DNA of 64,000 bases from Nautilus pompilius (lineage: Eukaryota; Mollusca; Cephalopoda; Nautilida; Nautilidae), in the NCBI GenBank assembly GCA_018389105.1, contig JACATO010000047.1, positions 186,001 through 250,000 of the forward strand, in the 5' to 3' direction. Below the pieces are notes generated by a model that saw nothing but the letters and a program-made list of their open reading frames with translations, did no database searches and was not told the origin of the DNA. Positions within the stretch are counted from its first letter, which is position 1; each line of letters starts with the position of its first letter. A program made the translations under genes and the position numbers. Below, piece by piece: positions 1-13,300 of this stretch.

Positions 1-3000
1 CCCGCAGCCTGTAAAAGTAATTATTCAAATGGACGAATCGAGGGGGTCTTCGCGTGACCATTCGGAGCGTTTCCAGGGCATTGACAAGAATGGATGGCGT
101 CATAAGGCCGGCTTACCGGAGGGCAATTCCAGAGGCTGAACTCGCAGACGCTCGGCAAGTCGCCGTAAAGGGACGATGTCCCGCTTCTCGACGCATCATC
201 ATCACCATCATCATCATCTCTTGCTGCAGCGATAACGTCCGCCACTCGATTCGGCCGGGTTTCCACTCGCGACGCGGCGGCTGGGGCGTGAAACGCCTGT
301 TTATCTGAAATGGGTAAATTGGCTGCCAGAGAAGCAGACTTCGGGGCGCGGGGGTGGAGCGAACCAGACAATACTGGTAGGCTTGTTCGTGGTGTAAGAT
401 TTCATCTGGGTTACAGCCGGTTCATATTTTTGCATTTGCAGCGTATTCACGGGCTGAACTTTGTAGCCAATAAACCAGCCTCTTCTACAGTCCAGTCATA
501 AGGCGTGGTCGGGTGCGAGTTCCTCTTTGGAGACCGAGTAACGAATGAATTAGTCTATTAGTATATGAACTTTCACCTCGTTTATTTGCCATTGAAAACA
601 AATTTTTAAAATGCTATATATATATATATTTAAAAAGCAACGACAAGTAGTAGCCATTTTCCCGCTACTGCGTTGGAAATCTGACTTAAGGATGGGTTTG
701 GTAGCTAACTCTCGACCTTTTTGTTGTATTGTTTGAATGCGTTTAAGAGACAGAAAATCCAACTTCCTGTCTACTGCCTTCATGTTTTCATGGTTTCATG
801 AGACGGAAGAGACACAACAACCTTCTCGCTTCTCTAGCTCAGATCACGGTGTTGTTGTTGGTTCTTCTTTTATATGCCTCCAGCCATTTTTTCTAACAAA
901 GTACTGCCTCGATATGCAGTGGCGCCGCCTAGGATACGCGGTATGCGCAGGTGCGTGCAGTCTTTTTATTTTTCCAACGGAAGTTCGCTATAACTTACTG
1001 TTAATACAATATCTAGATTTTTAAAAAAAACTCTAGTAGCTGTTTAATGATGTTTAAGACACCGAAAACAAATTTAAATTGATATTTTAGTTAACAGATA
1101 ATTGAAGAAAATAATTAATTCGTATTTTTCAATGGGGTCAGTATTCATTCTCCTGAGTCTATCGTGACGGAGCGGAACCTCCAGGACCTGAGCGTGGAGG
1201 AGGCGAAGAGCCGCTCTCCGCCATACAACTACTGGACCAGTCGAACTCAACAGATTCGATATTTGGAAGTTAGGAATTCCGCCTTACAGCAGCTGCCTGA
1301 CTTGTAACAAGAAGGCAGATTCGTAGCCGACGAGTCCCCGACTGTTCCCCCCGCCAATCCATTCCATCAAACAGGCAAAACTTGCGTATAGTCTGCGCAT
1401 ACCTGACCCTGACCCTGCCTTGCCAAGACAGATTGCATGCGTGCAGGGGTTGGAGGATATTTTCGTCCTAAATGCTTCGTTCTTTTAATATTGAATTCCA
1501 GCCAGCAATCCATTTTTTCTTTCTTGTAAAACTAGTACACGCACACACACAATACCAATAAAAAAGAGATTCCAACAAACTGCCACGTGATACAGCAGTC
1601 ATTAAGTCCAGACTGTTGTGACGTATATACCATTAGTCCCGGGTCATCATAACCTTTTCCAAAATCCTCCTTACCTGTGGGTGCAGGCAGTAAGTTCACA
1701 ATATTCTTTCATTCAAAGATCTATTGGTTCCAAATTTATTAACAGTTAAAGAACAGAAGCTGGATTCGGTCGATCTGTCCTGTTTGTGTCAGCTTCTTAC
1801 AGAAAAGTATTTCTAAAGCGGAATCGTTGTCTTCTTGTGCCCGGTTACTCCTACATTAGGGAAAAGTAATAGAACCTACCTACACTAACCTAATATGGCA
1901 ACCAGAGGTGTCAGACGGTAGCGGACGGACCCGCATCAGGAGGTATAGGTTAGTCGACCACCCTGGCTCCCTGCCACTCAGAAGTGAACAACGAAAATCG
2001 AGATGCTGATCTTTTCTTGAAAAAGATGCTCAACGCGATATTTCTTCCCGGGTCGATTTTCATTCTTCCCTGTCGGCCATGCACGAGTCTGATCTGCGAT
2101 GACGGATATATGACGCCAATGCCGCAAGACGAGTTTCTCTTGCGAGGCACGAAAAGGCGTGGTTCCGGTCTCACGTACTTCAGTTCGTGGAGGAGATTCT
2201 TCCAAACAGTTCTCCGGCGAACGACGCCAACGGAATGGAATCAATCGATATTTTTCAGCGGCAGGATGAAAACTTCCAAGCAGGAAACCAAACCGCTTCG
2301 ATCCTGATACAGCAACATATTAAAAAAAAAAAAACAGACCCAAAAACTGTTCATATATTATTTTATAAAATAGATTACTAAACTTTCTAAATAGAGATTT
2401 TAGCTATAAATACCGGTGTTGATGAGCAATCACCGCTTGACTCTCTCTCTCTCTCTCTCTGTATCTTTTCTTACTGACATCTCTGTTTGTCTCTGTCTTC
2501 GTCCCTCTCCCCACCTACGTATGTGTCCGAATGTGTGTCCATATCTGTCATACTTATGATGCTCTTTTTCTATTGTTTAAAATGCTTATTCCTGCTTGTC
2601 GACTAAATTGCTTTTCATAATACTGTGAGCACTGCTTTAAAACTATTAACCAGCCTACAAAACAACAACAAAAATGGTCTGATTGTTTGGCTGATCTGCA
2701 TAAATCAGCGCTAGGCGGCTTTGGAGATTACGAGGAATAATAATTTGTTGCAGTCTTTTAGTTTTGGTGCAAACAGAAGCCTGGTGCTTCGACGGGATTT
2801 CCTGTGACCACTTCCATTCGGCCTTCTCTCGTAAAACCAAATGTTCCAGTTGTATGAATATGGAATATACTGAGACGTGTAACAAGGCGCCCAGCTGCCG
2901 CTAGTGTATTGTTTGAGGCTTTCTTTGTCCTCTCTCACTGCTGGAAGATTAATATTAAGTGGCTGTCGTTAAGCTGTCCGTATGAACGTCCAAGCGGTAA

Positions 3001-3194
3001 TCCCACCCAGCCAAGTGACACCGTGCCGTTCAAAAATATCAATGCGCTTATTGAACTGCATCGCACCCTAGAAGACTTACAATGGAGGCGCGTTTTGTGC
3101 ATGACCTCTGGAAACCACTGGCGAAATGCCAGTGCGATTTAATAGTTGGCATGAATTTTATCACTCAGTGTAGCGGAGAGTAGGTTTTGTATTA
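1..3194. other. Unassigned non-coding stretch
   Basis: No recognisable gene or mobile element. The first 500 bases are relatively CpG-rich, with only short open frames that look like chance. A (CT)10 microsatellite lies at 2441-2460. The rest is AT-rich with short homopolymers. Confidence 0.6.
2441..2460. repeat. (CT)10 microsatellite
   Basis: Perfect CT dinucleotide repeat, read directly. Confidence 0.95.
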
Positions 3195-4257
3195 AGTTGT
3201 TACAAACGTTTTGTCGCTTTTTTACCGCAACAATGAGACTTCATATAATTGCTGAGCGTGAAGTTTATTGATCAAAGTAAGTTCCATTACAATCGAAACA
3301 CACTTCTACCAACGAGTTCCAAGAGCATTTACACCATTTTGTAAAAAATCTGAATTTCTGGAGTCGATAAACTGTTGGAAGGCAGTTTCAATTGCTGCTT
3401 GGTTGGAGAAGGATTTCACATGGAGGAAGCTATTGAGGAGTTTGAAAAGGTGGTAGTCCGTGGGAGAAATGTCTGGTGGATAGGCTGAATGAGGGAGAAC
3501 TTTGTACTCTATCATGTTCAGCTTCTGAAGAGTCACTTTTGCAACATGAGGACGAGCATTGTCGTGGGGTTTGGGCCTCTACCATTCACCAATGCCGGCT
3601 GTCGTTGGGAGACTTTCTGATGAACAACGTTTAATTCACGACAGTACCTTTCAGCTGTGATGGTTTATGTCTCTTATGACAAGCGAAGAGCAGATCTGCA
3701 TTGGACGATTTTGTTGTTGTTCATTCAACTCGTGAGGCACCAGCTTGTCAAGCTTTTTCACCTTGCCGATTGTGTCAAGATGCCGGGAAACAGTTGCAGT
3801 GCTTATGTCCAGCTCTCCAGCAATTTCTCGCACTAATTTTCTTGGATCGGCTTCAACTGAGGGCTTTCAGACGGGCGTCATCACAGCTGGAAGGACGTCT
3901 GCTACATTCCTTATCTTCGAGGCTCACATCTCCTGATCGATACTTTGCAAACCATTGTTGTACTGTGCGCTCACTCGCTGTGTCCTCTCGCTCAATGTTG
4001 GGAGTTTCCTCGCTCGCTTTGTGGCCGATTTTGAACCCGTGAAATAAAATGGCACGAAAAACTTTTATATCCACGCTTCCCTCAGAACCCTGAAACAAAT
4101 ATCCATTCTATGATTTTTAAGGTAGGTAGGTTTTGCATAATGTATGCCAAAGCTCACGCTACAAAACGATATATATCTTATCTACATACACCTTCACTAG
4201 CATGCAAGAAATGAACCCGAAATTAACATAAAAACCCACAAAACTCTTGTAACGACT
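3195..4257 (-). mobile_element. mariner-family transposon, copy A, internally deleted
   Basis: The element is bounded by TA at 3193-3194 and 4258-4259. Its ends are inverted repeats: the left end begins AGTTGTTACAAACGTTTTGT and the reverse complement of the right end begins AGTCGTTACAAGAGTTTTGT. The same ends and about 190 bases of the same 5' leader occur in copy B at 53815-55061, so both belong to one family. At 1063 bp it is shorter than copy B (1247 bp). Alignment to B puts a loss of roughly 190 bases near 3660. The element is orientated with its transposase on the minus strand. Confidence 0.88.
3275..4073 (-). pseudogene. mariner (SETMAR/Mos1-type) transposase, decayed and internally deleted
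   Basis: This is the remnant of a mariner transposase, the DDE/D enzyme that cuts the element out and inserts it at TA. Read on the minus strand, the N-terminal helix-turn-helix part is at about 4073-3853 (motif QQWFAKYRSGDVSLEDKE). The second helix-turn-helix follows at 3833-3700 (REIAGELDISTATVSRHLD). The C-terminal part with the last catalytic Asp is at 3536-3306 (PPDISPTDYHLFKLL). The pieces are in different frames, and the expected initiator ATG reads GTG. The segment between the second helix-turn-helix and the middle catalytic region is missing, including the stretch that should carry the first catalytic Asp. It cannot make active enzyme. The family assignment rests on motifs recognised from memory and on collinearity with copy B. 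Confidence 0.85.
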
Positions 4258-5262
4258 TAATATTTACGCCAGTGGAAGAATGAAGAACTAGATTACAGAC
4301 ATTCCTCTTTCTCCGCACACAGGCTGCGTAATATCACAAACTGCATGCGGAATTATCGCTTATATTTTATCGCATTTCGCATGAAGCAAAACTTATCTTT
4401 CCCCGACGGCCTTCATGCGTGTAGATCATAACTGATTTTGATCAATTACAAGATAATGGTTTGGCCACGTGTTTGTTTTATGCAAGATTATCGAAAACTC
4501 TTGGTAAATTGTTTGATTCATCTAATGACATAATTCGATTTTTTGGCATATAGCTACTAATGTTATTATATTTCATATTTAGAAAAGTATATTTCCCTCT
4601 AACGGCGACTGAAGATATGGGCTCCATGCTGGCACTAATAATTGTTTGTGTGTATGTGTGTGTTGTAAAGGTATTATAAAAGCGGTGGCTTATTAACATT
4701 CTTCTCCTTCTATCTTCTTTTCACTTGATTTCCGGATTGTTTTATTATGTCCAAGGTAGTAGCTATGGATGGTCGGAGGTGGTTGACGTCACATCCGTTC
4801 CGCCATATTGGAATATGGAAATCTGGGAAGATTGATGGATTTCTATTCGGAAAGGCTGCTATATTGGAATGCTGACATCTGTGGCGAGATATATACGGGG
4901 CCACTTGAAGGGACGGTTGGGTAAAGAAATAAACAAAACGGGAACACCAGCTAAAGCAGTTAATATCCGAGAACCGGTGATAGACTAGCGACATCATGCC
5001 AGAGGAAATTTTAACTTGGCGTGGTTGACTGTAGTAGACAGGCAGGTACGCGAGTGAGTGACGCAGTATACCTGTAACTGCACTCCAGTCTTTCCGCGAA
5101 AGGTAATTAAAATTCCACAGATGTCATCACACTACACCTGCAATTAAAATAGATCGTTCGCTCAGCGGTAAAATTGCAGTAATTACCTACTCACCGCCAG
5201 AAGACGTACATTTTTCACCACACGGTTAAGCAAATGATTCCGCAGGTGAAAGAGTTACTAGA

Positions 5263-5331
<69 letters not shown>

Positions 5332-8300
5332 AACGAAACTTCCACATAAACACGTTTTCGTAGAAGATCGACTGAAAAGAAAGGCTACTGATGTCTAAAG
5401 ACCGATTAGGTAATTAGGAAGTTCAGCTGCAGAACGCTGTGGGAAATTGTCAGGAGGACAATGAATAGACTATAGATCACTGACGGCAGAACCTTGAGCC
5501 ACGGAGGGGAGACAAAAAGGAAATATGACTGATGAAAAAAGTACAGGGATTTACATCGAAAACAGTTTACGTACACGTCCGCGCGACTGGAAACCCACAA
5601 ATCCCGATATTTAGAATAAAAGCAGAAATTATTTTTCATCGGAAGAAGAATTTGCCTTATACACTAGCTGCCAAACAATGCTTAGTCCAATGGTTCGGTT
5701 TATGGAGAGGGGAGGGTTAAAAAAACATGGGTAGAATTTCAGAAATGGAACATCGGTGGCCGCCTTGCCGTCACATCTGCCCACAGGCGCCGATGGCCTG
5801 AGACATGACCGGAGGGGAGAGAACTGAGGTTGAGTGATTTGTAGACGAGTAAAGAGAGCAAAGCGCCAACACAAAAGTACAATGAGAATACTTCGAAAAC
5901 AAACCGATATCCGATTACACCGATCAAATTTGAAAGAAGCTGGGTTTGTTACCGCGAAAATTCTAAAGTGTATCTTTCAATCACAAAACCAATTTTTAAA
6001 ATAAAATCTTTAAAATTCGCCGCTATTATGGCTAATTTTGGAAATACAGACGTTTGTGCTATTTTAAGGTAGCAGATTACACTGACAATGAGTTGGGTCG
6101 TTCAAGCGAAACCCGGCCAAATATCATTACGGCGATGCTATTTTCAGCTGGGTATCATTTGAACGTCCCTAGCAGATTATTTTCTATATTTATACATTAT
6201 TTCCTTTATTATTATTATTATTATTTCAGAAAAAAGTTCGTCATCTACGGGTTATGCTCATTAATCAAGTATAGATCACAGCACTGTAAATACACACACA
6301 GCGACGACCGCAGCATACCTACGTTACCGATCACGTGGGCGATGACGCGTTTCCAGAAGCCAGAAAGGGGGATGTTTTGGAATAAACGCGACAACGGAAA
6401 CCCAATTCCAGCTGATCGGTCGATGGGATGACCCTTTACTGAAGTAAACTGAACAAAAGTACCACCCCAAATCAACAATAGTGTGTTTACACGCGGGTGG
6501 GAAAAGCGTTGACGGCTTTACACGGTAATTCTACACGAGTGGTGAATGAGGCTGGGCTAGGGTTATGGTAACCCTTATTTCCATCAGTCGGATACGCCGA
6601 CTGATTGGATGCTGTTGTATCAAAAGCTCGTTGCGTTTCTTTGAGCGCAAACAACAAAAGACCATTCGTCAGTAGCTCATCAAAGATGGGAGAGGGGCGA
6701 TACTTACTGGTGAATGGATGGTGCGGAGCTAGCGAAAGAGAGCAGCAGTTTGACGGCTGTTACTACCAGAGCCAGAACTGTCGGGAAAACCAAAAACAGC
6801 GACACTCGAAATGTGCCAGTATAAGATCTAACGGGAAAAATGATTTTAAAACAAACTCGGGATGCGTCAGATCTCTGAGGCACAATCCGGTCGAAATGAA
6901 CAAATGTCAGTAGCTGTGAACGAAAACCGGAAGACAAGATCCCCGACAGTCTTCGTCCGTTCGATTTACGAGGGAAACAGATTGAACGCTGAAGATGTCC
7001 GGACACTAAGGAATTGGTACACGACGATAGACTGGCGCCACAGAACCGACTTACGGCATTATCTGTGAAAACGCCCTGATGTCGCGAAGACCAATTTCAG
7101 GAAATCGTCCACTGAACACCGAGACGATACCCGCCTTGCCGACCGGTCAGAAGAAGTTTTCATTGACGGCGAGCGGGATCTGTTTACCAGGTCGGGCGGT
7201 ACCAACCCTATTTCCCAGCTTTCCGCAAAGTCGGGTCCGGTTTGAGGCAAAACGCCGACATCGATTCCGACAATACTTCCTTCGCCGACATCGTGGAATT
7301 ATCAGAGAAATCGAACTAACGGTAAAAGCGTTCACCAACAAAGAGAAACGTTGACGCATCCGATTCTGAAGGGATGAGGAAATCGCATTTGGTGAACGAC
7401 CCGTGCTTCCGACAACTCCATGCGGTGCCAGAGGTTGAGACATCGACGAAAATCGTCAGGTTTAATTCTTACTCTACCGGTATGCGAAATAGCGCATTCT
7501 CTAGCTTTATTATGATTTCGTTCTTTTTTTTCGATTGTTAAGACTTTCAGTACTGGCAAATGGACGCAAACTCAGCAGACTTTTCTGCCTCTTCCCTCGA
7601 GGCGGGTAATCAAATTCTGGCGTGAAGAAGAACTTCATGCTACACGTGCTCAATGGTGTCCGCCCGAAGCCTGATAGCGTAACTGCCATCTCTCCAATTT
7701 ATTTTGTTTTGTTTTTAATATAGTGTTTTGAGCCAACCTCAACACTTACGCGACAAAGCAAGGCAATAACATATCCGACTGTAGGGAGATCAAGAAGAAA
7801 GACGCCTGATTTGGTCTAATTAATACTTTTGCATTTTAGAGACTACGGAAACAAGTCAGTTCAGACTTGTACTGACTGGTCTAACCAGCCTTAGCCCGTC
7901 CGTCCCTCTCGACCTCCACCGTCTCATGTTTTGCTAATGCGAAGCAACGTATATACCTGAGGGGTTTTTTCAAGCTATTAAACTGAGCCGTTTTAGCAAC
8001 AGTCAGAACGTCTTGTAGTCGAGCAAGTGCTTCCGTGGCCTCACTGGCTTTCAATCACTGTTTCCGGATCTCCTGAATAGCCTACATTAAGAGTCTGCAA
8101 GGCTGTCATTCTAGCCTACAATAAACCACTGGCTGACCATCGCTACAGCTTTCTGAGAAATAGTTATGAAGTCTATGCTTTAGAATGTTCCCTATTTAAT
8201 AATTAAGGACGAAAATATTTCATCTTTTAGAAAATCCTTTTATTAAATGAGAGCAATAAGGATATTGCCGCACAAATACCACTATAAAAACAAAACAGCT

Positions 8301-8437
8301 TATTATTTTTGTTTTGCTTCTGAACAATTTCAAAAAAATATTTCCCCATGACAGACGGAGTACCCTTCCGATTTTCATTTTGCACATTAGTGAATCTGCA
8401 CCTTAGCGCGATGGAGGTAGAGAGAGTGAGGGCGTGG
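4258..8437. other. Unassigned non-coding stretch
   Basis: No gene recognised. It contains a perfect (AG)30 tract at 5269-5328, a short ATT tract near 6207-6225 and a CpG-richer zone at about 6300-7450. Open frames there are at most about 125 codons on both strands and none resembles a known family. Confidence 0.55.
5269..5328. repeat. (AG)30 microsatellite
   Basis: Perfect 60-base purine dinucleotide repeat. Confidence 0.97.
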
Positions 8438-8481
8438 AGACGTCAGTACAGAGAGATGACGTCACTACAGAGAGAGAACGT
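8438..8481 (-). repeat. Dispersed copy of the CRE/CT repeat unit
   Basis: The plus strand reads GAGACGTCAGTACAGAGAGA then TGACGTCACTACAGAGAG. This is the reverse complement of the unit that makes up the array at 20073-20970 (TGTACTGACGTC followed by CT repeats). One full TGACGTCA palindrome lies at 8457-8464, and a partial ACGTCA at 8440-8445. It is followed by a TGTGTATG-type repeat up to about 8510. Confidence 0.8.
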
Positions 8482-9458
8482 GTGTATGTGTGTATGTGTG
8501 CGTGTGTTCCAAGCTTTCTATTAACGGCTTATTGTTGTATTGTTTTCACATGAAATTTCAGGAACACATTGCGATGTTCCCTTAAATCTATGAGCACCAA
8601 TTTGGTTATTTACTTTCGGTATCAATGGGTACTGTTGCCTTTAAGTTGACTGATCAGGTTGATGATTTTAAAAAAATTTTTAAAGTAACAAAAAAAATTT
8701 TTTTTTTTTAAATCAACGGTAAAAAAAAAACAAATTTTATTTTTAATAACTTCATTATGCTATAATATGTGAAAATAAAACAGGAATAAGGAGAAACTCG
8801 GAAGAAATAAAGAGAATAAAACGTAAAGAACTAAATAATAATGGCTGCCTTAATACCGCTCAGGCTTTTAGTTTACTGTATGAGGCAGGAAGCACCGACG
8901 CTACCAAAGTTTCGGTAACCGCCGTTAATAGTCTTCAAAGAACACTACAAACATAATCCTAACGAAAATTTTGTTAGCTGAATGGGAAATTTTTTTATTT
9001 GTTTCTTGCAAATATTTCAACTGTGATATATATATGCATCGTTACACTGAATGACGGTCAGGTATTTCAGTCGAGAGAGGCATAATTATTGTTCTGTGAC
9101 TATCACGTGAGTGATTGGCTAATTGCGGTATCTGCGGACTCGTTCACGTCGGAACGTTTTTAAATATTGTTCCTGTCATCCCCCTGTGGATTCTTCATCG
9201 GAATTCTGAAAGAAAGTCATTTACTTCATCTGTCCGATTGTTTATGGTTGACTAACTCTTACGCTGTTTCGACGGTCGGCTGTACCACCCACGGCGTTTC
9301 CGGAAGTAAAAGCCGCCTTACATTTAAAAGAAGGGAGAAAAAAATGTTTAAAAATGAGCCACTCAAAAACGGTTTTTGTACTGTGCTTCATAGAAACATC
9401 ATTGAAATAAATCAGATGAAATATAGAAAGCTTCAACGTGTGGTGGAGAAGGTAGCTA
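8482..9458. other. AT-rich unassigned stretch
   Basis: Contains a GT-rich simple repeat to about 8510 and A/T homopolymer-rich DNA at 8670-8760. No gene is supported. Confidence 0.55.
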
Positions 9459-10310
9459 GACCACGGGATTGGTGGCCTCCAGCACGAAGAGCCAGCCAAC
9501 CCTGCCTGGTATTGAATCGATGAGATCACGGTCTGCGCCAAGTTCCCATATGTGTCTGAGTGCTTTCTTTACTTTAGACAGGTTGCTTTCGGTTGACAAA
9601 ATAAATGCTTCTGTGGGTCCTTAATCGGATTCATATCAAAACTTTTGAGATCCAAAATAAGAATAGGTGAACAACCATAACTCCGCTTCCAGTGATTTAG
9701 TCATACAAGAGATGTGGCGTGTAGCGTCATCCTATGAAGAATATGGGCATCAAATTTCGGTACCAGTTGTTGGTATAATAGTAGTGGATGTGTCTCTGAA
9801 ATGGTAGTATATACAGAAAATCTGAGGCGTCCTTGACAAACACAATCTTTGTCTTTACACCATATCAGATTGTCGCCGATACAACAACAGCCTCGTTTCC
9901 ATCTTGACCATGAGATGGATACAGTCAATTTGGATGTCTCCATTAGGATTTCTCCAAAACTAGGTGCAACCTTAAAACGCTTGCTTGCTTCGTGGTCCTC
10001 TGAGGTTTCAGAATACTAATTACTGCCATGGTCTTCTCAAAAGTTCGTGATTCATCCTCAGAAACTGTATTGTTAATTTTATGTCTTCTAGAACTGTCTC
10101 AGCATAGTTTGGATCAGTATTGCCTAGCCCCAAAAGATCTTCCTGTGTTGGATATATTTTGAACATTCTCTGAGATAGTGTTCATCAATTTTATAGTTGA
10201 AATAAGGTGACGTCTGACTTTCCCCTCTCTCCTGAAACAGCACTTGGTCTCCAGGAGGTATCGCCTGCACCCTGGTAAACCAGTCTGATCAGCCACGCAA
10301 AACCCCAATT
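9459..10310 (-). pseudogene. Tc1-like transposase relic
   Basis: Read on the minus strand across several frames, this resembles a Tc1-family DDE transposase in its second half. A segment at about 9700-9770 (ILHRMTLHATSLV) sits where the second catalytic Asp block (DNARPH-like) belongs. FDMNPIKDP at about 9615-9645 matches the SPDLNPIEN block that carries the last acidic residue. LIDSIPGRVG with VLEATNP at about 9459-9525 matches the usual C-terminal SMPRR...GGH ending. Stops and frame changes interrupt every part, and the catalytic Asp of the middle block appears changed. No clear terminal inverted repeats were located, so the boundaries are approximate. The N-terminal portion (10114-10310) is assigned by position only. 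Confidence 0.5.
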
Positions 10311-13300
10311 ATAACACCTAGGTTACCTTTAGACGCCAATTATCGAAACACAACATCATCGAAGAAGAGTAGGGGCCACGAAATCTCAGAGGTTTCATCT
10401 GTATTCGGCACGAGAACAGCGCAAACAGGTTTACTGCTCACCTATATCTACAGTATGTACAGAATCACACTTGAAATATGCTAATTTATATACAGGGGCG
10501 ACTAAATTAATATGCCAAGGACTGCCTTTTTGTGTGCATGAGAGTGAGAATTACCTGACTTACGATAGAGAACGATTAAAATTAGCGTTTTAGAACTTGG
10601 AAACATTTGTAAACATACAATTTTAATGAATTACGTAGAAGTAATTTTCAAAAAGCCCTGCCGGGGATACAGCGGGGTGAAGGAGAGCCGAAATGAATAG
10701 AACGATATCCACTTACCCAATCACTAACAGTGTCACTATGTAGCACCGTTTCTGATGTTTATGTCAGGAAACTCGGTTCCAGTTAGATTCCGGTTGGATT
10801 AATGCTTCTGGAAACGACCACATGAATACTGGGCAACACCAAGCTGCAGTTTCCGCGGCGGTAATATTTGATTTATTGGAGATTTACTCGCAGCTGCGCG
10901 CATTAACGTCAACATCGGGAAGGAGGCAGGAAGACACGGGCTTCGCCCAGCGGCTGCATGCCTCGTAAGGTCCGGGATCCCAAACCTTGGTAGTTTTTAT
11001 CTCTGCCATTTATTTATTTAATTACATTTACCTGGTCTGCATCGTCAAATGGCTGCTTTCCCACCTTGAATAATTCTCTTTTTCTTAATAAATAAATAAT
11101 TTCGAAGATTGAAGAGTTCTCTACCAAGGGAGGTAAATTTTCTTTGTCGATGGTTTTGACGGAGAACCTATAGTTTCTGATCGCGTGAAACTTCATTCGG
11201 ATTAACGCCGCTGTTTAAAACAATAACAACGCTTGAAAGTTTACGACAAAAACCGATGGCATACCTGACTTTATTAAAATTATTATTACTTTAAAAAGTA
11301 ATATAGCAACTGATTTGTGACCGGCAGATAAAATATAGTTCCCCCCCCTTTACTAACAGATAATCTTTATATAACATCAGATACGCGCATAATAAAATCA
11401 TTACCGCAACAACTATTCGATCGACATGTTTTATTCGCTCGCGGGAGTACATCTCCGAGTATTTATGGAGTGAAGCCCGGAAAATTGCCTTCAGTAAATT
11501 TACTATTTCTTATCTGATAAGCAGTTTTTACGTTAAACAACAGGAGCCACGGCGCTACTTTAACGCAGGCTCGGAGACCGGAACGTATCACTCCGCCGTT
11601 ACACGTCCTTCGTCTTCATAAAAGTCCCCTCCCCCCCTCTCCAGAAGCTTTTGGAAATGTTTATCTTCTTTTCGATTTATGGCACGCGAGATTTTACTTG
11701 CTCATTCACCGGTCTTATTGAAGTAATAAAAACTCGCCGGATGCGATTACGAAGCGAGGAACGCATTGAACGGTTTTATGAGCCGAACGGACATCTGTTG
11801 TTACAATTCATCAGCTACAGAGTACATCTCACGACTGTTCGCCCCTAACCTTCTTCTGTGGAGAGCTCGTCCGCGAAATCCCGTTCGTTACGTGACATCC
11901 GGGAACCGAGTCTTGCACGATTAGTGCAGGAAAACGCGGTCCGCTTACTATATCTGGGTCGTGCAGACATTTCCGGACTTTCTTTCGTCAGGTGTCATAA
12001 ACGGAAGTTTCCAGGTGACTTTCTGTCAGGGCTAACATAAGCTGACTTAAGTTTGTAGGCTTTAGCGCGGAATATTCTTGGTACGGATTAGAAAACATCT
12101 TCACGTCTTTTTTATTAAAACCTAATCACATTTAACCGGAGATATACATAGAATAATACCTTAAGTACGTTGGGCTTTTTTCGCGTAGTTAATCTACGAG
12201 TTTTTCAGATTGTGACTTTTATTTTGACAGAACTTTATAAATATCTCCAAAAAAAAAAGCAGACTTTCCCGCGATGATAAGATGGAGATGCTTATGGCGG
12301 ATAGCACAGATAGTGTAGACTATGTGAGGCACCTAACTTCGGAGAATTCCCTGAACACAGACGGATGCGAGCTGCGCGTCTTGTCCGATTATTGTAAACT
12401 AAAGAGACTCGTGGCAGCTCTGCGAAACCTTTGTAGTTACGTCGTTTGACGTGCGGCACCGGATAGCAGGCTCATCAGCGAGCCCAGCGGGCGACCGCCA
12501 TGACCTTCCGGGCGATTTCTGGAGAGGAAGCGTTCATACACCCGACAAAACAGTGCTTCACTTGTCGTGACAAGCAGCAGCTGAGCGGACGGACCCCTGT
12601 CACCTTTAATGAAGGACACAGAGAACTAGAAGTGATCATCTTTTCGTGGTATTTACCGGTCATTAAATATGGAAGATTGTAAATGTCAAATAAACACCAG
12701 ATGATGAACATTGTCTTCATCTGTTGTTGCTGATGTTTCTTCTTTAATTTAAAAAAAAAAAAATCTTTTCGTCCAGTCGTTCAGAAGCTGGAGCCGTGGT
12801 TCGATCTATAGAATGGCCATATAAGCCGCCTGCTTTCACACAGAAATAAACAAATTGTTCTTGAATTTTCCCTTTTCTGGATCATTGGTTATGAAATGGA
12901 ACTAGTGGTGCATACAAAATGCTAAGTGTGAGTCAATGGGTTAGTTAAGCAGCAAACAGAATGCCAGCAGTAATTAACCAGTGTATCACACAAGGCAGGA
13001 ACTCGTTGTTCCCGCTGAACAAACCGTCGGTTCGTCCACAGCTCGCCTCCACTGCACAGGTGTGGCCTCCTTGTTTGCGAGTAAACGCTGATCTTAGAGT
13101 CTTTGAGAGAATTCAGCGTATCGTTTGCTTTTGTTTTGTATAGAAACTTTCTGTCTGAAGGTTTTTGGAAATACGGGGAATAGTTTAAAGTATTAGATCT
13201 ACCAAGTTATAATCTGTAAAAGCTTAAAACAAACCTGACAGAGGATTACAGGACAAGCAAAAGTTTTCTAAGCCATCTACAGTCAGCAACACGGGGCCTC

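Noticed and set aside
6585-6603. Perfect 7-base stem CAGTCGG/CCGACTG with a 5-base loop
   Set aside because: Short hairpins of this size are expected by chance. No U-tract, tRNA or other context.
10492-10520. TACAGGGGCGACTAAATTAA as the end of a Tc1 element
   Set aside because: Orientation points away from the relic at 9.5-10.3 kb, and no inverted partner was seen to the right.
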